Part shown: piece by piece, positions 11,274 through 23,549 of the stretch
How positions within the stretch are numbered: the stretch's first letter is position 1
How the letters are laid out: each line of letters begins with the position of its first letter
Source: Cucumis sativus
Lineage: Eukaryota; Streptophyta; Magnoliopsida; Cucurbitales; Cucurbitaceae
NCBI RefSeq assembly: GCF_000004075.3
Contig: NC_026655.2
Coordinates: forward strand, 24,227,489 to 24,291,488
Reading direction: 5' to 3'
DNA: 64,000 bases
Program-made: the position numbers and the translations under genes
The notes under the pieces: generated by a model
What the model was told of the DNA's origin: nothing
Database searches by the model: none
Seen by the model: only the letters and a program-made list of their open reading frames with translations

Positions 11274-13490
11274 TCATGGGTTGTATTTATATGAAGTTGA
11301 AGCTTCTTGCATGGGCTCCCATTCTTCAAATGTTGTTTCTAAAATCTTATTCCAATCACTTGAGTTCCTTTGCTCACTTACTTCTAAGTTTTCTTCAAAA
11401 CCTTCACTTCCCATGCCTTCATATTCAAGCAAATCTTGCCTCTTCATGTAATAATAATAATAAAATAAAATAAATACAAAGTGAGAATTTTAAAATAAAT
11501 GTCGTCTTAAGTTGATGAAGAAAGTCATCAAACCTTGAAGCTTGGAGCAAAGCTTTTGACAAGAGGGACACATTCCATAGCATTAGTGACCATTGCATTC
11601 CATGACTTGTTTGACACATTCTTACCAAGTAACTTCATCAATGCATGAAAAGGGAAATTGGTTTAACAACTTTTAGATCATTATCTAAATAAAAATGGGT
11701 AAGTGACGAAGAACTTCGATGATACTTTTTTAAGTTTACCTTTCTTAAGTAAAGAGGACCCTTTTCTTCATAAGTTCTTAAAAAATCATCAACCGTTTTG
11801 ATGCCTTGAGAAGATAAGATTTTATGATAAACACCATTTCTTCTAATTCTTTCTAATCTCCATATCTCGTCTTCCCTTTGTGGAGGGTGGTGCTTCTTGC
11901 TCCCTGGTTAAACAATTGAAGCAAAAACAAACCATGTATATATTAGAAAGAAAGAAAAAGAAAAGGTTTAATTTGAGAGAAAATAGCTAGGTTTAATTTG
12001 AGTTATAAAACATAAAATAGTTAACTACCTTCTCCTCGATTTTCTAAGACTCTGAATGGTTGAGATACAGCTTCTCTAATTCTTGGAAACTTGCCATGAG
12101 TTTTGTCATCCACAATTCTTAATCCTAATCTAAATTGTTTGGATCTCACCCAGCTTGAATTGTCAGTGAAACTCAAACTCTTGATGACCCCAACTCCATT
12201 TTTGAGATGAAGTTTCAAATCATTACCCACGATTAATGGCCTTTTTCCATTCCTTTGAGACAAAATGTTTCGGCTCATGAACTCGTCCGAGTCTCCGTCG
12301 AGGACGATGACCTCAATTTGTGCTATCGACAACAGTCCGTTGGAGAGGATGGCATTGGAATTCTTGACATCAATAAGTGCAACTTGTAATGCATCACCAT
12401 TGCCCGTTTCTATCTCGTTGTTGGTAAAAATAGTGGAAGGAATTTGGTTGAGAAAACATAAACTAAACTTGGTTGTTTCTTCATTGTTATGATTATTTCG
12501 TTGGATAGCGCTGAAAGAAATAATGATAAAGTGAAACAAAACAGTGCAAAGATATTAATTAATTAGGAGTTTGAAAGCAAACAATGAGAAGTAATTAAAT
12601 TTTTTTTCTAAAAAATAGAAATTAACCTTGAAGATAACGATAGAAGAAATTGATCAGTGTAAGACGACAGAAGCTTTCTATCAAATTCCTTACTGACCTG
12701 AAAAGGAAAAAAAAAAAAATTAATGAAACAACTTTGAATCTTGATAGTGCAAAAAGTGATCACGATTTGTTTTGAAAATGGTAAACTTTTGGAATTTCCC
12801 ACTGGACATAATTTGTGGAGTTTAGTGAATGAGAACAAAATTATAGATAGGTTCAATTGGGGAGAGGAAGAAGTCATTTCAATGAGGAGTTTGGTTGAAG
12901 ATCCTATTGAAAAAATCAAGAGATCTGATGATGTCTATAACACATACCGAGGATACTCAGAGTCAATATTTGATGTTGAAATAAAACATTTTGTTATTTA
13001 ATAAACTCAAGGGTTACGATTTTGATACCTCTAATTACCTCTCATTTGTTACAATCAAAGATGAAACTAAGGGTATCTACAGATCGAATGGTTATGACGA
13101 TAATTGTTGGGTGTTTAAAACAAGAACAAGACGGATGAAGGAATAAATGGGTGTACGTGTACCGAATATCTAAACTAAGTTGACACATTCATAATACTCT
13201 CAAGAAGAGAGATCATGAAAAGAAAATTACTCTTAATTTACTCAAAATCAAGAGTAGAAAAGAGATAGAGATCAAAGAGATTAAAATTACCCGGCGAAAA
13301 ATAGTATCTTCCATTTGAGACAAGAATTGAGGAGTAAAAAATCTATCTACAATGTCGGACGGGTCTTCAGAACTAAGAAAAACAAAAACACCCCATGTTT
13401 GTAAATCTAATGATCACAAAATTCTTAACAAAAGAAGACGAAGAGGAAGAGGAGGAAGAAGAGGAAGAGGAAGAAGAGGAAGAGGAAGAA

Positions 13491-13522
<32 letters not shown>

Positions 13523-13719
13523 AGAAGAGGAAGAAGAAGAAGAGGAAGAAGAAGAAGAGGAAGAGGAAGAAGAAGAAGAAGAAGAAGAAGAGGAAGAGGA
13601 AGAAGAAGAAGAAGAAAAGCAAACCCAGGTGTTGGAATAGAGTTGGATGTTATTTTAGGGCTAGTTTCAGAAGGTCGATAATGAAGGTTTTGAAAGTCTC
13701 TCTTTCTGTCACTCTCCAT
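11274..13719 (-). CDS. CBP60-like protein, tandem copy A
   Basis: Seven-exon model: 13625-13719, 13291-13372, 12627-12697, 12029-12510, 11740-11903, 11534-11632 and 11274-11441, predicted 386 aa with all phases consistent. Exon 4 encodes the CBP60 core: FLNQIPSTIFTNNEI, GKRPLIVGNDLKLHLKNGV and FTDNSSWVRSKQFRLG. Exon 5 encodes SKKHHPP...DEIWRLERI and the H-x-x-L/GI segment. Exon 6 encodes LLGKNVSNKSWNAMVTNA. CBP60s are plant-specific DNA-binding proteins, several of which bind calmodulin and induce salicylic-acid biosynthesis genes. The N-terminal exon has the basic and Pro-rich opening (MESDRKRDFQ). Compared with copy B, one extra base near 11279 shifts the last codons and ends the protein at SYKYNP. 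Intron 1 contains a long pyrimidine tract. It looks intact, but it is unknown whether it binds calmodulin; the C-terminus is short and acidic. Confidence 0.85.
13434..13618 (+). repeat. GAA/GAG microsatellite in intron 1 of CBP60-A
   Basis: About 185 bp of almost pure GAA and GAG triplets on the plus strand, which is a CTT/CTC pyrimidine tract in gene orientation, placed between donor 13624 and acceptor 13373. It opens long poly-Glu and poly-Leu frames that are artefacts of the repeat. Confidence 0.9.
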
Positions 13720-13763
13720 ATTTAGTTTGAAACTATATTTCAAGCAAGGCGTGCAAATACTGT

Positions 13764-13771
13764 CTTATATA
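13764..13771 (-). promoter_or_regulatory. TATA box of CBP60-A
   Basis: TATATAAG on the minus strand 45-52 nt upstream of the start codon. Copies B and C have TATATATA boxes at the corresponding place, about 50 and 90 nt before their ATG, which supports this as the core promoter and implies a very short leader in A. Confidence 0.55.
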
Positions 13772-15639
13772 CTAGCTCTTGGCCGATATGTGTGTGCGTA
13801 TATATATTTATTTTAATCTTGTTACCTTTTTGAAAGAAGATACTTAGAAAATTCATCTGCATTTGCTTGAAATCTTTAACCTAGGAAACAGAAAGGTTTA
13901 TGAAACCAAAGGAAAAAGGTTAGAAGGAGAGATGGGGTTTTTTTTTTTTTTTTTTAAAAAAAAAGTATTTTTTATAATGCTCTAATCATTATGTTTGAGT
14001 TAGGTTATAAATCTTTTGTTTTAGAAAGATACAATATAATTTTTGTGGGGCAAGGTGCACTTGGAGAGATTTAAGAATGACATTGTTTGGTGATTCTTAG
14101 GTCAAAATGTGAAGGTTTTTTTTTTAGTTGTTTGTTTGAAAGAGAAGGATAAGCATGGTGGGGTAGAGTAACAAAGGAACAAGCAAAGCTGTAAAGTTGA
14201 TTATAAGAAGTGGAACAAGCAAAGCTGTAAAGTTGATTATAAGAAGTGGAACAAGCAAGAGGGAAGAAAGAAATCGAAAACAGACAAAAATTTATGAATA
14301 TATTTGTATATGAGAGAATGTGTGTTGACATTCAAAAGAAAGGGCTTCAGCCTTCATATATGTTTCTCTATTTACAAACCCTCATGTGTACGTACGTTCA
14401 TAGTACTAATTATAATTAGGTTGTCACTCTGGGACTTTAATCTCCCTTAGCTTCATTCATTATAAATAACAAATAAGAACACCAGAAATATAACTATAAC
14501 TATAACTATATAACTCTTCCCCTCTCTGTAATCATTATTTAAAATGGTTGACAACACAAGTCATGAGATAATGCTTTGTTATTTTATTGTGGGGTATTTT
14601 CTATATTATATATTAACTTTTTTCTTACGTTAAGTACCACTTATAGCTTTGTATATGGTATATTTATATTTTTATATTATTGAAGCTCTATACTATATAA
14701 TTAGAGGATCATGATCAAGTGTTTGGTGGGACATACGCATTTATAGCCAATATATTGACTTTAAGCATATGGGACTCCTTATTGCAACTAATTATATATA
14801 CATATCAATTTAAACTAAAACAAATATTCTTAGAAACTATTATAAAAATGATTTTACTACCTTTATTCAGAAGATTATTAATTTACAGTTATTTGGGGTG
14901 GTTGTGATATTCCTATTTTGTTGATCCTAATTTGTATAAGGTGGAATGAGAAAGTAGGAGAGAGGTGACCGTTTTGCTTCTTGACCTTGGACCAATATAT
15001 TGGTGACCACGATAAGAGCTTGAGTGCATGTTTTGAGAGCTTTTGAAGAAACAAATACAACACTTGAGCATAAGGGTTTTATGTTGACGCTAAGATTGCT
15101 AATGTATATTATGGAACCATATCATAAAATATATATATATTTGCTGTGCTCATTAGAGTCTATTGATGATAGGTTGAATGTTTTTTTAATGTTGTTGATT
15201 AGTATCTATCACCAATACTTAAAAAACTGAATAAATTTTTATGAAGTGAGAAATTGTATGGCTATTTTTTTAATCTATCATTTATTTTCATGAAAATTAG
15301 TAAGAAAATACATAGGTTTAATGTTGTTTTTGGAGGTTGTTAATTAGTACTTATTAGTGATTAGTGATAGAGTAGTAGAAGGAAGTTGAATATATATTTC
15401 AGCAAAAATGAGAAAATGGACCATTTTTTGTTGTTGTTGAGTCTATTGGTGATGAGTTCCAAATAATGATAAACTTAAAGAAAGTTGATTTTTTTTTATG
15501 AAAAATAAAAAAAAATAGTTTAAATTATGTTTTTGTTGTACATTAGTGCTAGGTTTCACGGTTTCTATCATTGATAAACAGAAAGAAAGTTATTTATTTT
15601 CATAAAAAGTAAAAAAAATTAGGCCATATCTTTTTATGT
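13772..15639. other. CBP60-A upstream flank (unit 1)
   Basis: Bases 13800-14720 match 30780-31800 upstream of copy B in order, including the segment near 14545 and its partner near 31640. A W-box-type TTGACC (minus strand, about 14099-14104) is conserved at about 31147-31152 in B. No gene is supported between 14900 and 15640, where the sequence is AT-rich. Confidence 0.5.
14176..14256 (+). repeat. 36-bp tandem duplication in CBP60-A promoter
   Basis: The unit starting GGAACAAGCAAAGCTG occurs at 14176 and 14212, with a partial third start at 14248. Copy B has only one related unit near 31210, so the duplication is specific to A. Confidence 0.9.
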
Positions 15640-16320
15640 GAAATACTATTTTGGAATATCCAAAGACAAACACAATATCCATCTCTCATATGGCCTACAA
15701 ATTTTGTGCATTATTGTGGCAAAATACAAGCAATCATACTTAGGGTGACATTCCAACAAAAAAGAATGCTTCTTGGATTTCCATAGTCAAAAATACTTGT
15801 GAAAATATATCCTTTTGGAACGGACTTTGGCACGATAACAACCCTCTTTCGATATGCTCTATCACATGGCAAGAACCATTAAACATATATGTGTGGAACT
15901 AGGAGACTCTTGATTGGGATCTTCTCCCTAGGAGACCTCTTTGTAGCTAGGAAAGTTCGTGGCATGAACTAAAATCCTCCTCATATGCCCCTACTTTTGA
16001 TGGTGGTAATGATACACCTATTTCAAAATTAATTAAACTCACATGGGATCTTGAATGCTGCATCTTTAAAAAAAAAAAGCTATCCACGTGGGGTGATCAA
16101 AAGGTTTAATTTTATTTGACTCGAATATTTTTCAAATTCGTAAATTTTTCATTTGGTCTCTTGTTTATAAATGCATCAACACATAAGATTGATAATTTAC
16201 AAAAGAGGCTCCCAAGTTTGAATGCATCAACACGTAAGATTGATAATTTACAAAAGAGGCTCCCAAGTTTGAATCCCAAGTATGACTCTCAAGCCAAGCC
16301 GGTGTGTTATGGCTAGAAAT
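15640..16320 (+). mobile_element. Degenerate LINE fragment
   Basis: Reading on the plus strand across frameshifts gives pieces such as ISFWNGLWHDNNPLS, typical of the region between reverse transcriptase and the zinc-binding (zf-RVT) domain of plant L1-type elements. Stops are frequent and neither end is recognisable. A 51-bp tandem duplication lies near its 3' edge. Confidence 0.45.
16170..16271 (+). repeat. 51-bp tandem duplication
   Basis: The unit starting AATGCATCAACAC occurs at 16170-16220 and 16221-16271 with a single visible difference, indicating a recent duplication inside or beside the LINE relic. Confidence 0.9.
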
Positions 16321-16483
16321 AAAGAGGAAGACAGAAACCACCTCTTTCTATTCATATGCTACTAGCTATTTGAAAAGGTTATGCTCGATGCTTAACTGGA
16401 ATATCTCACATCATAGTACCTCCTCATTATGCAAATTTGTTTGTAAAGTGAAACAAAAAACAAAAAAGAGGTCATCTTATTAA

Positions 16484-16860
16484 CACTACAAGAATTTTCG
16501 TCTTTGCCGACACAGGAAAACGTGGACAGTTCTTATAAAAAACGTGGGTATAGAGCTTCTGCCCACATTTTTTTTTGCGTGGGCACGTTGCATGAACTAA
16601 ACATTGTCGTCTTTTCCTTTGTCCATGTTTTTGACATTGCGTTAACAGAAATGGCCACACAAATTAAAATCGTAGACAGAAACGATATTTCTAGCCACGA
16701 AAAAAACGTCTACATAAAGATATTTTTGCCCACGATCATCATCACATCGACAAAAATAAATTTTATGACCACGAAAAAAACGTCGACAAAAAGATATTTT
16801 TACCCAGGATCATCATCACATCGGCAAAAGTAAATTTTTTGGCCACGTCCAAGAACGTCA
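16484..16860 (+). mobile_element. CACTA transposon terminus with subterminal repeats
   Basis: Starts with CACTACAAGAATTTTCG, the classic CACTA (En/Spm) end. Three tandem starts of a 74-bp unit (16695, 16769, 16843), each opening CCACGAAAAAAACGTC or a variant, look like subterminal transposase-binding repeats. Short inverted CGTGGGCA-type pairs lie at 16545-16590. No transposase and no matching opposite end (TTCTTGTAGTG) are seen nearby, so it is a fragment or a non-autonomous end. Confidence 0.6.
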
Positions 16861-19800
16861 TCAACGCTATTTGAATATGGCTTTTAAACAATAATCACAA
16901 TAAAGAATTTTGTCATAAGTTATGCTTGCTTGGGGGAGTAATTATTGGACAGGGTATGTTGAGTAGTCTTCATATCAGGATAGATATTTCTCTTAAATGT
17001 AATGGACTTTATATTGGACTGAATGCCGCCATGTTTTCAAGAATGTGCCTTAGAAGTGGTCTGTCCTTTAATCAGTTACCCTTGTTTATGCTGTAGGCTA
17101 CAAGGCTAATGGTCAAGAATATTCTTTTCTTGTGATGTAGTTTTAAGGTTAAACTGGTTAACTTAATTTTCCATCATAATTTTTACTTAGTTCTCATCGA
17201 TGCCTAAGTAATTTGTAGACATGTTATATTTTTTCTTTTCTGTATCTTTCCAGGGTGGAGATTTCAATCTTGGAAGGTAGATCTTATGCTTATGTGACCA
17301 CTAGACATACTGAACCTAAAATTAAGGTCAAGTGCCCTTACAAAAAGTACTCATTGATTGCCAATTTTACTCTTAGAAACACTTGAAATAGTATACTAAG
17401 ATTCAGTCCTTAATCGTCCCACCCCAAACATGAAAACACTCAATAGAAAATAAAGCATGATCTTGAGAAAGAGAAATAATGATATATATTATATATTCAG
17501 ATCTTAGGTCCTAAATCCTTTTTTATTTTTAACATTATCATGGTTCCTACTACTTGCTTAGTCATAAACAAAAAAGTTTGATTCCATTATTTACAAAACC
17601 CTAGATTCCTCATCAATATAAAAATCCTAGCAATGAAGATGGAGCCAAAAACAAAAAATTAAAAAAATAAAGAAAAGTGAAAGTACATGTAATCACCATT
17701 TGAAAGGCATTGCCATGAATAAGAATTAATGGTTCTTTTCTCTATCTTTCTAGGGTGGAGATTTTGTCAAACCAGATGAGGCCATATATGATGTATATAT
17801 ACATACACATGTACACACACACACACACACATATAACTCTTCGCCTCTCCATAATAATTTAATTGATTACTACTTATAGTTCCATTCGCCTTCATCACTA
17901 GGTTGAAGCTGATCTTGAAACAACCATAGCTGATTTGAGAGGATTTTTACGTTGGGTTGAATTCATATGGAATTGTTGATGTGGAGACGAAGAGAAAAAA
18001 GTTGCAATGGATTTTCATGGAATATATATTTAATATTTCCACTAACTTTTGTTTTTGTTTTTACAAGATAATTTTACTTATTTTCAAATTCAAAACAGCT
18101 TTTTCTTATTATTTTCTTTAATTGGAAAACCAACTCATGATTATGTGAGAACTGAAAAAAAGCTTCCTCTGTACTAGGAACCAACTAAATGTTTTTATAA
18201 AAAAGTTGGGAAATTAAATAAGGGATCCCTGAGAAACCCACTTTTTAATTTTTTGCCAAAAGAAACTATGGAAAAGTCCTCTTTTCATATACTACTCTTT
18301 CACATTTTAATATTATAACGTAATTGTGTGCCTCTTCGGTTTACTGAAAGGCCACCGTACTCTTCATTACTTCAACTTTTCTAAACTACTGAACTTCTTT
18401 CAAGTTAATATATACTTAATTATGCTACTGTCTATCAGCTTTGTGATTGGTAATCCATCACCTTCCTCTATTGTTCATGAAAATTAGTATTTTATTTTAG
18501 CGTTTTCAAAGACAATGACCTACGATATTATTATTTCAACCAACCAATTCCAATGTGATCAAATGAGATAGTCATTAGAATGATTGTCATTATCTATATC
18601 TCGTCATTCTCGTGAGAAAAAAAATATTAATGATAGAAGTACGATTAAAATCTGACATTAGTTAGAGAAAGAAAAGTGACAATAAAAATATAAAAAAATA
18701 TCTCCATTGGTATGAATATAAGCCTTTGGGATGTAACCAAAAGCAAAATCTTATTACAAGGATATATACGCAAAATAGACCAATATCATATTATCGTGGA
18801 GATATATATAAAAGATCTATATGATTGTTCTTTACCAATTAAAATGTTTTAAGTGCATTCTCTCTTACAAATATCTATGAGTTAAACTCATAATCATTTT
18901 ATTCTTTGGATGTTGCATATACAAAGTTACAATTTCCTTCTGGAACATTTTTGACTAAGTTAACCTTTTTTTTTTGATATTTTATTTTAATAGTATTAGA
19001 TTGAGACAGTTGAGCAAAGCACTATTAATAGATTGATGTGATTAGAAGTGGTATGAAGTTAAAAGTTTGAACCAACTACATACTTTGATTAGAAAATTAG
19101 AAGGTGACCCAAAAAATATTTTTTTGAAAACTTCATGTCACAGTCCAAATCTTACCAACTAAATTTAATATTTATATAAAAAAAGAACATAAAAAAGAAG
19201 AAAGAGTTTAAAACCATCAAAACATTATTAATTATTTTTCATATAGAAACAAGTAGCTGTTCATACATACAAACAAAGTTCCTAAATAATTTATCAATAT
19301 TTCACTTCTTTATTAATTCTTATTTTGTATAGAATCTAGTTGGAATACAATCTGTTATTTTAGTTTAAACATAAAGATGCAACAATCGACCCTCTATTGA
19401 AAAGTGAATTAGGATTCGAGTGTATCTCAATAACATATATATGGTTTTATCTTGTAATTATGTTACCATTTTAATCTTTCAATATCTTCCAATGTTAATA
19501 GTACACTTTACCTTTAGTTCTATTTTAGTATTTTGTATTTTTAGTATTAAGATTTACTTTTTACATTGAATAGATCTTAAATTTAATCCTACACTATTGT
19601 TTATATTAGTCTATGTGGTGTTTTCTTTTCCGTTTTCATTAAAATTATTATTATTACTCAATTAATCAACTTTCGATATAATTAACTTTAAACAATGAAA
19701 GATTTATGTATAAAGTATAACCATTCATTTTTCCTTCGAACATGCACTCATCACTTTAGCCTTTATGATAGAAAATGATAAATTTTAATTGATTATTGCC

Positions 19801-20211
19801 TTGTTAAATTCTTATTAGTTAGGCAACATACATTAAATGCTTAAACGACTAAGTGAAGTAATTTTAGTAAAAAATGGAGATTAAAAATTAAAATTTGAAA
19901 CTTAATTGAGTTAAATTAAAACAAAATTCAAACTTTTAACGATAATTTTTTTAACATTTTGAAACGCGACAATTAAATTGAAATCAACTCAAAAAAAAAA
20001 AAAAAAAAAAAGACTAAAGAGCAATATTTTCAAATATAGGAATCAAACCAAAACAAAGTTGATCTAGACATGATGGATATTGAAAAAAAAAACTTGACAC
20101 GCAAACTAAATAGTTTCAATGTAGGAACATTTTCAATGAAAAATTCCAACTATGGACATGGGAATTAAAACACATCCAACCTTGTTTCCACCTTCTCAAA
20201 CTATATACATC
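16861..20211. other. Rest of unit 1, non-coding
   Basis: No supported gene. Bases 17020-17400 are less AT-rich and include two TCTTTC(C/T)AG-GGTGGAG acceptor-like contexts (17250, 17750), perhaps a captured gene fragment, but no open frame joins them. A (CA)n run sits at 17812-17830. Bases 18290-18700 match 32290-32740 (unit 2) and partly 40955-41170 (unit 3). The rest is AT-rich. Confidence 0.4.
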
Positions 20212-20431
20212 ATGCCCTCCGATCCTACTTTGGATGATGACAGTTTCATCATTTGGAAGATGAAAATCATTTACATTTGCAACAGTGAGGTATTGTGGAT
20301 CTCCTACTAATTAGTTGACATATGCCCTCCGATCCTACTTTGGATGATGACAGTTACATCATTTGGAAGATGAAAATCATTTACATTTGCAACAGTTACG
20401 TGTGTGGATCTTCTGCTAATTAGTTAGACTT
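20212..20431 (+). repeat. 110-bp tandem duplication
   Basis: Two adjacent copies beginning ATGCCCTCCGATCCTACTTT (20212 and 20322) differ at a few sites near their ends. No coding frame is conserved across both. Confidence 0.9.
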
Positions 20432-20443
20432 TTTTCAATTTAG

Positions 20444-20662
20444 CACTACAAGAAAATGGCAGGGCTCTCTCTCCACCGTGTAAGGAGAGTTGGGTTTAAG
20501 CTTTCAACAAGATTAGTTGGAAAAATGAAACTAAAATCAAAAGACTTAGAGAGGGGAAAAGAAAAACAAAATAGAAAATGTTGCACTGTACTGGAAACCC
20601 TCCTTGATAGCATTGCGATGCTGCCAAAGTTGTCAAAGCTAAAAGTTGATACATCTTTTTGA
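20444..20662 (+). mobile_element. Second CACTA-type terminus
   Basis: CACTACAAGAAAATGGC at 20444 matches the CACTA terminal consensus. The following 200 bp, with an open frame to 20662, has no recognisable transposase similarity. It has the same orientation as the 16484 end, so the two are not the opposite ends of one element. Confidence 0.4.
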
Positions 20663-20689
20663 TATCGAATGAGATTTCATTAACACTAA

Positions 20690-22304
20690 CACAATCATAT
20701 TGGGCTAAAATGTAAATGTATAGAGCCCAATATCACAAACTTTATACAATACATCAATCCAAATATATATAGAGATCTAAATTCCATTTTTGTTTTTATT
20801 TTTTCCAAATTCCTCAACACCATAACAATTTGCTTTTTTTTTTCTTCTAAAAAATAAAATACAATGCCAATGTTTAAAGGTACGAGCGAGTTTCATTATT
20901 ATTAATAGTCGTAACTATTGGAACTTAAAAGTAGGATCTATAAGCCTAAATTTAAAAAATATAAAGAAAAGATAAAATGGTTATCAAAATATTTTCTAAA
21001 AAAAATTAACAAGTATTATATTTTAAGGGTGTTTGGGATGCATGTTCGAAATCAAATGCATGAGAATTAAATAACCGTGAACTTATTTGAGAGAGTTCTA
21101 ATGTCTGGAAATTATAAATGCTTGTATTTAGGATGTAAGGATTGAAAATTTGGATTTCTGATGTCTGTGTTTGGAGTTTTGGATTTGATTTTTTTCTTTC
21201 TTTTTGTGAATGGTACATTATAAATTTATTATATATTAAATTTTAATTGATTTTTTAAATATTTTGTAGCTATAATTCAATCTTTTGATTTTATTGATTT
21301 TCATGACAATAATGTAAAAACGAAAAAATTTAACATTTAATAACAATAATTTTGATTACAGCTGCATTAACATGAATGATCTATTTAGAAATATTACAAA
21401 TCATTCGCAAAATATAACAAATCATGTAATCGAATAAAATTTACAATGGTCTAATAGATTTCAAAATAAACATAACAAAATGGTCATGAAAAACAAAAGC
21501 TAAGTAGGGTTACATTTAGTCAGAGTTATAATTGTCTTCCTATGATACATGTGCAATATAATATTTAATCCACTTTTATGAAAGGAGTTTAAACAAAAAT
21601 AAGTTTTTTTTTTTGAAAACAATACCCTTTTCTTATGTCAATCCAAATAAATCCTAAATCTTTTAGTTAAAGTAAAAAACGAAAAAAAAATAAATAATGT
21701 ATATTTGAATCCTAATTTTGTAGACTAGATGGAAGATGCTCTTAAAATTTAAAATCATGTATAATAATGTGTTTTAAATTTAATTATGTGTCAAATGGGA
21801 TTCATATTTCTCTCATAAAAAAGTGATAAAAGATTAACCAAAATGTACCATTTTTTATTTTTTAATTGAGTAAACAAAAGATTTTCTTTTTCTTTTTCTT
21901 TTACATATATAACAACTTTTCCACATATAAAAAATAAAAGAAATTCAATATTTATTCACTCAACACAAAATTCCATTAGCTACTTTAACTAGAAAAGGAT
22001 CTTAATACATAACTTACAAGCCTATTTATTTTTAGCCAAACCAATTCAAAGTATTTTCAAATTTTAATTTATTTGTCTTGTCATAAAAAAACTGATGTCA
22101 AACCCACCTAATACTAAAGTAAGGGACCAAATCAATGCCTAAATAGTTTTTTATTTTTTGAATGAAACTTCTAAAAGTCTTTTCCTTTACTCGCTCAATT
22201 AAACCAATAGTGTTATACTATCTAGTTTGAGAGAGTATATTATATCACAACTATTTTCATATTTTAGAAGTTTTTTTTTTTTCTTTTCGATTTATCTTAT
22301 TATC
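20690..22304. other. Start of duplication unit 2, non-coding
   Basis: The segment at 20690-20715 repeats the sequence that follows tRNA-Leu at 9846, marking the start of a second duplication unit, but no tRNA copy precedes it here. The remainder to 22304 is AT-rich without a gene. Confidence 0.5.
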
Positions 22305-23220
22305 AATCATGACTTAAAATTTTAGAATCTAAAAAGTTACATTATAACATCGTTCTTCATACTCTGGTCACATAGGTGCATGCATAGCACCACAAAAAGT
22401 TCTTTCATTACACAATTGAGGGAGAGTTCTTTAACTACTCAACAAATTAGCAATACTACTTCATCAAATCATACCTCAACAAGGGGAGATGCAACCCAAA
22501 AGATAGTCATTACTAACCTAAACCAAAGACAAAAAAACAAGGTTTTATGCTCTAAAAAAGAGACAAAAGTGGGAAAGAGGCGTCTGAAAAGGAAGAAAAT
22601 GAAAGTGGACAATCCCAAACCAAAGAGAAGATTCGGACCCACTTCAAACCATAGACAAGAAGCAAGGCTTTAGAAAAAAAGAAAAAAGAAATTAAATAGA
22701 ATTGCTAGAATGAGGGAAAAATGGCAATGTCTTGGATTTAACAATTTAAACAATTCTGGTTTTTCTCTTTTTTCCAGAGCCTTGCTTCTTGTCTTTGGTT
22801 TCTAGATTGATCTTTGGTTAGTCTTTGGTTCGGGATTGTCCACTTTCACTTTCTTTCTTTTCAGATGCCCTTCCCATTTTTGTCTTTTTCTAGAGCCTAG
22901 CATTTTGCTTCTTGTCTTTGGGTTGAGTTCTCGTAATGACTATTTTTTGGTATAGGTCATTCAATCCAATGGCGGTCGATAGCAGCAGGAGAAGGGAAAG
23001 TGAAAAAGAAGAAGAAAAAATGGGGGTGGCATTTGACAGCAAGTCCTTTTGTGTGAATATGAAGGTAAGGACCAAAAAGAAGAAGTATATCCTCGTTGCA
23101 GTTGCATGAAAGGAAAGAGAGTTTAGAGGATGGGTGGAGAAATTAGAAGAAGAACACCAAGGCAAAAAAAAAAAACAAAGCTATATTAAAATATGTTTTT
23201 AAAATTTAATAAAAATAGAT
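22305..23220. repeat. Long foldback (inverted-repeat) element, copy 1
   Basis: Left arm about 22470-22690 and right arm about 22760-22965 are imperfect reverse complements around a loop of roughly 70 bp. For example, GGAAGAAAATGAAAGTGGAC at 22591 pairs with its complement in the right arm near 22843. Right-arm sub-repeats read GCTTCTTGTCTTTGG. The element continues to about 23200 with a purine-rich part containing a short open frame that starts ATGGCGGTCGATAGC at 22970. A related copy lies at 34645-35640. No transposase or terminal duplication was recognised. Confidence 0.7.
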
Positions 23221-23549
23221 ATCATGTCAAATTTTTGTTAGTACTTAGTAAAAACAATAATGGCCAAAGTAAACTTTGTTAAGTTTAAAAATTTTAGAGA
23301 CCTCAAATAATACAACCTTAAATAAAGTTTAGAGATCCCTCAACGTTTTTTTCGTTCTTAGAATTTTAAATTGACTGTATATTTTTTAAAATAGAAATGA
23401 TAATTAATATATATAAATAAAATTATATTCCAACTCATAGTATCCACGTCTATACATTTTATTACTTACTCCTATAATTTATGGAGTGGGTGTAACAAGA
23501 ATGTATTAAAAAATCTATTTATTTAAGTTGTATATAATTTGTTATAAAA

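Noticed and set aside
13352-13743. Long open frames encoding poly-Glu, poly-Arg/Gly and poly-Leu
   Set aside because: They are produced by the GAA/GAG microsatellite in intron 1 of CBP60-A on both strands; only the ATG exon at 13625-13719 is coding.
17221-17400. Acceptor-like TTTCCAG-GGTGGAG context suggesting a gene fragment
   Set aside because: No open frame or recognised protein joins the flanking pieces, so it is not listed as a gene.
22890-23165. 91-residue minus-strand frame in foldback copy 1
   Set aside because: The frame is not kept in foldback copy 2 and overlaps the palindrome arm, so it is probably not coding.
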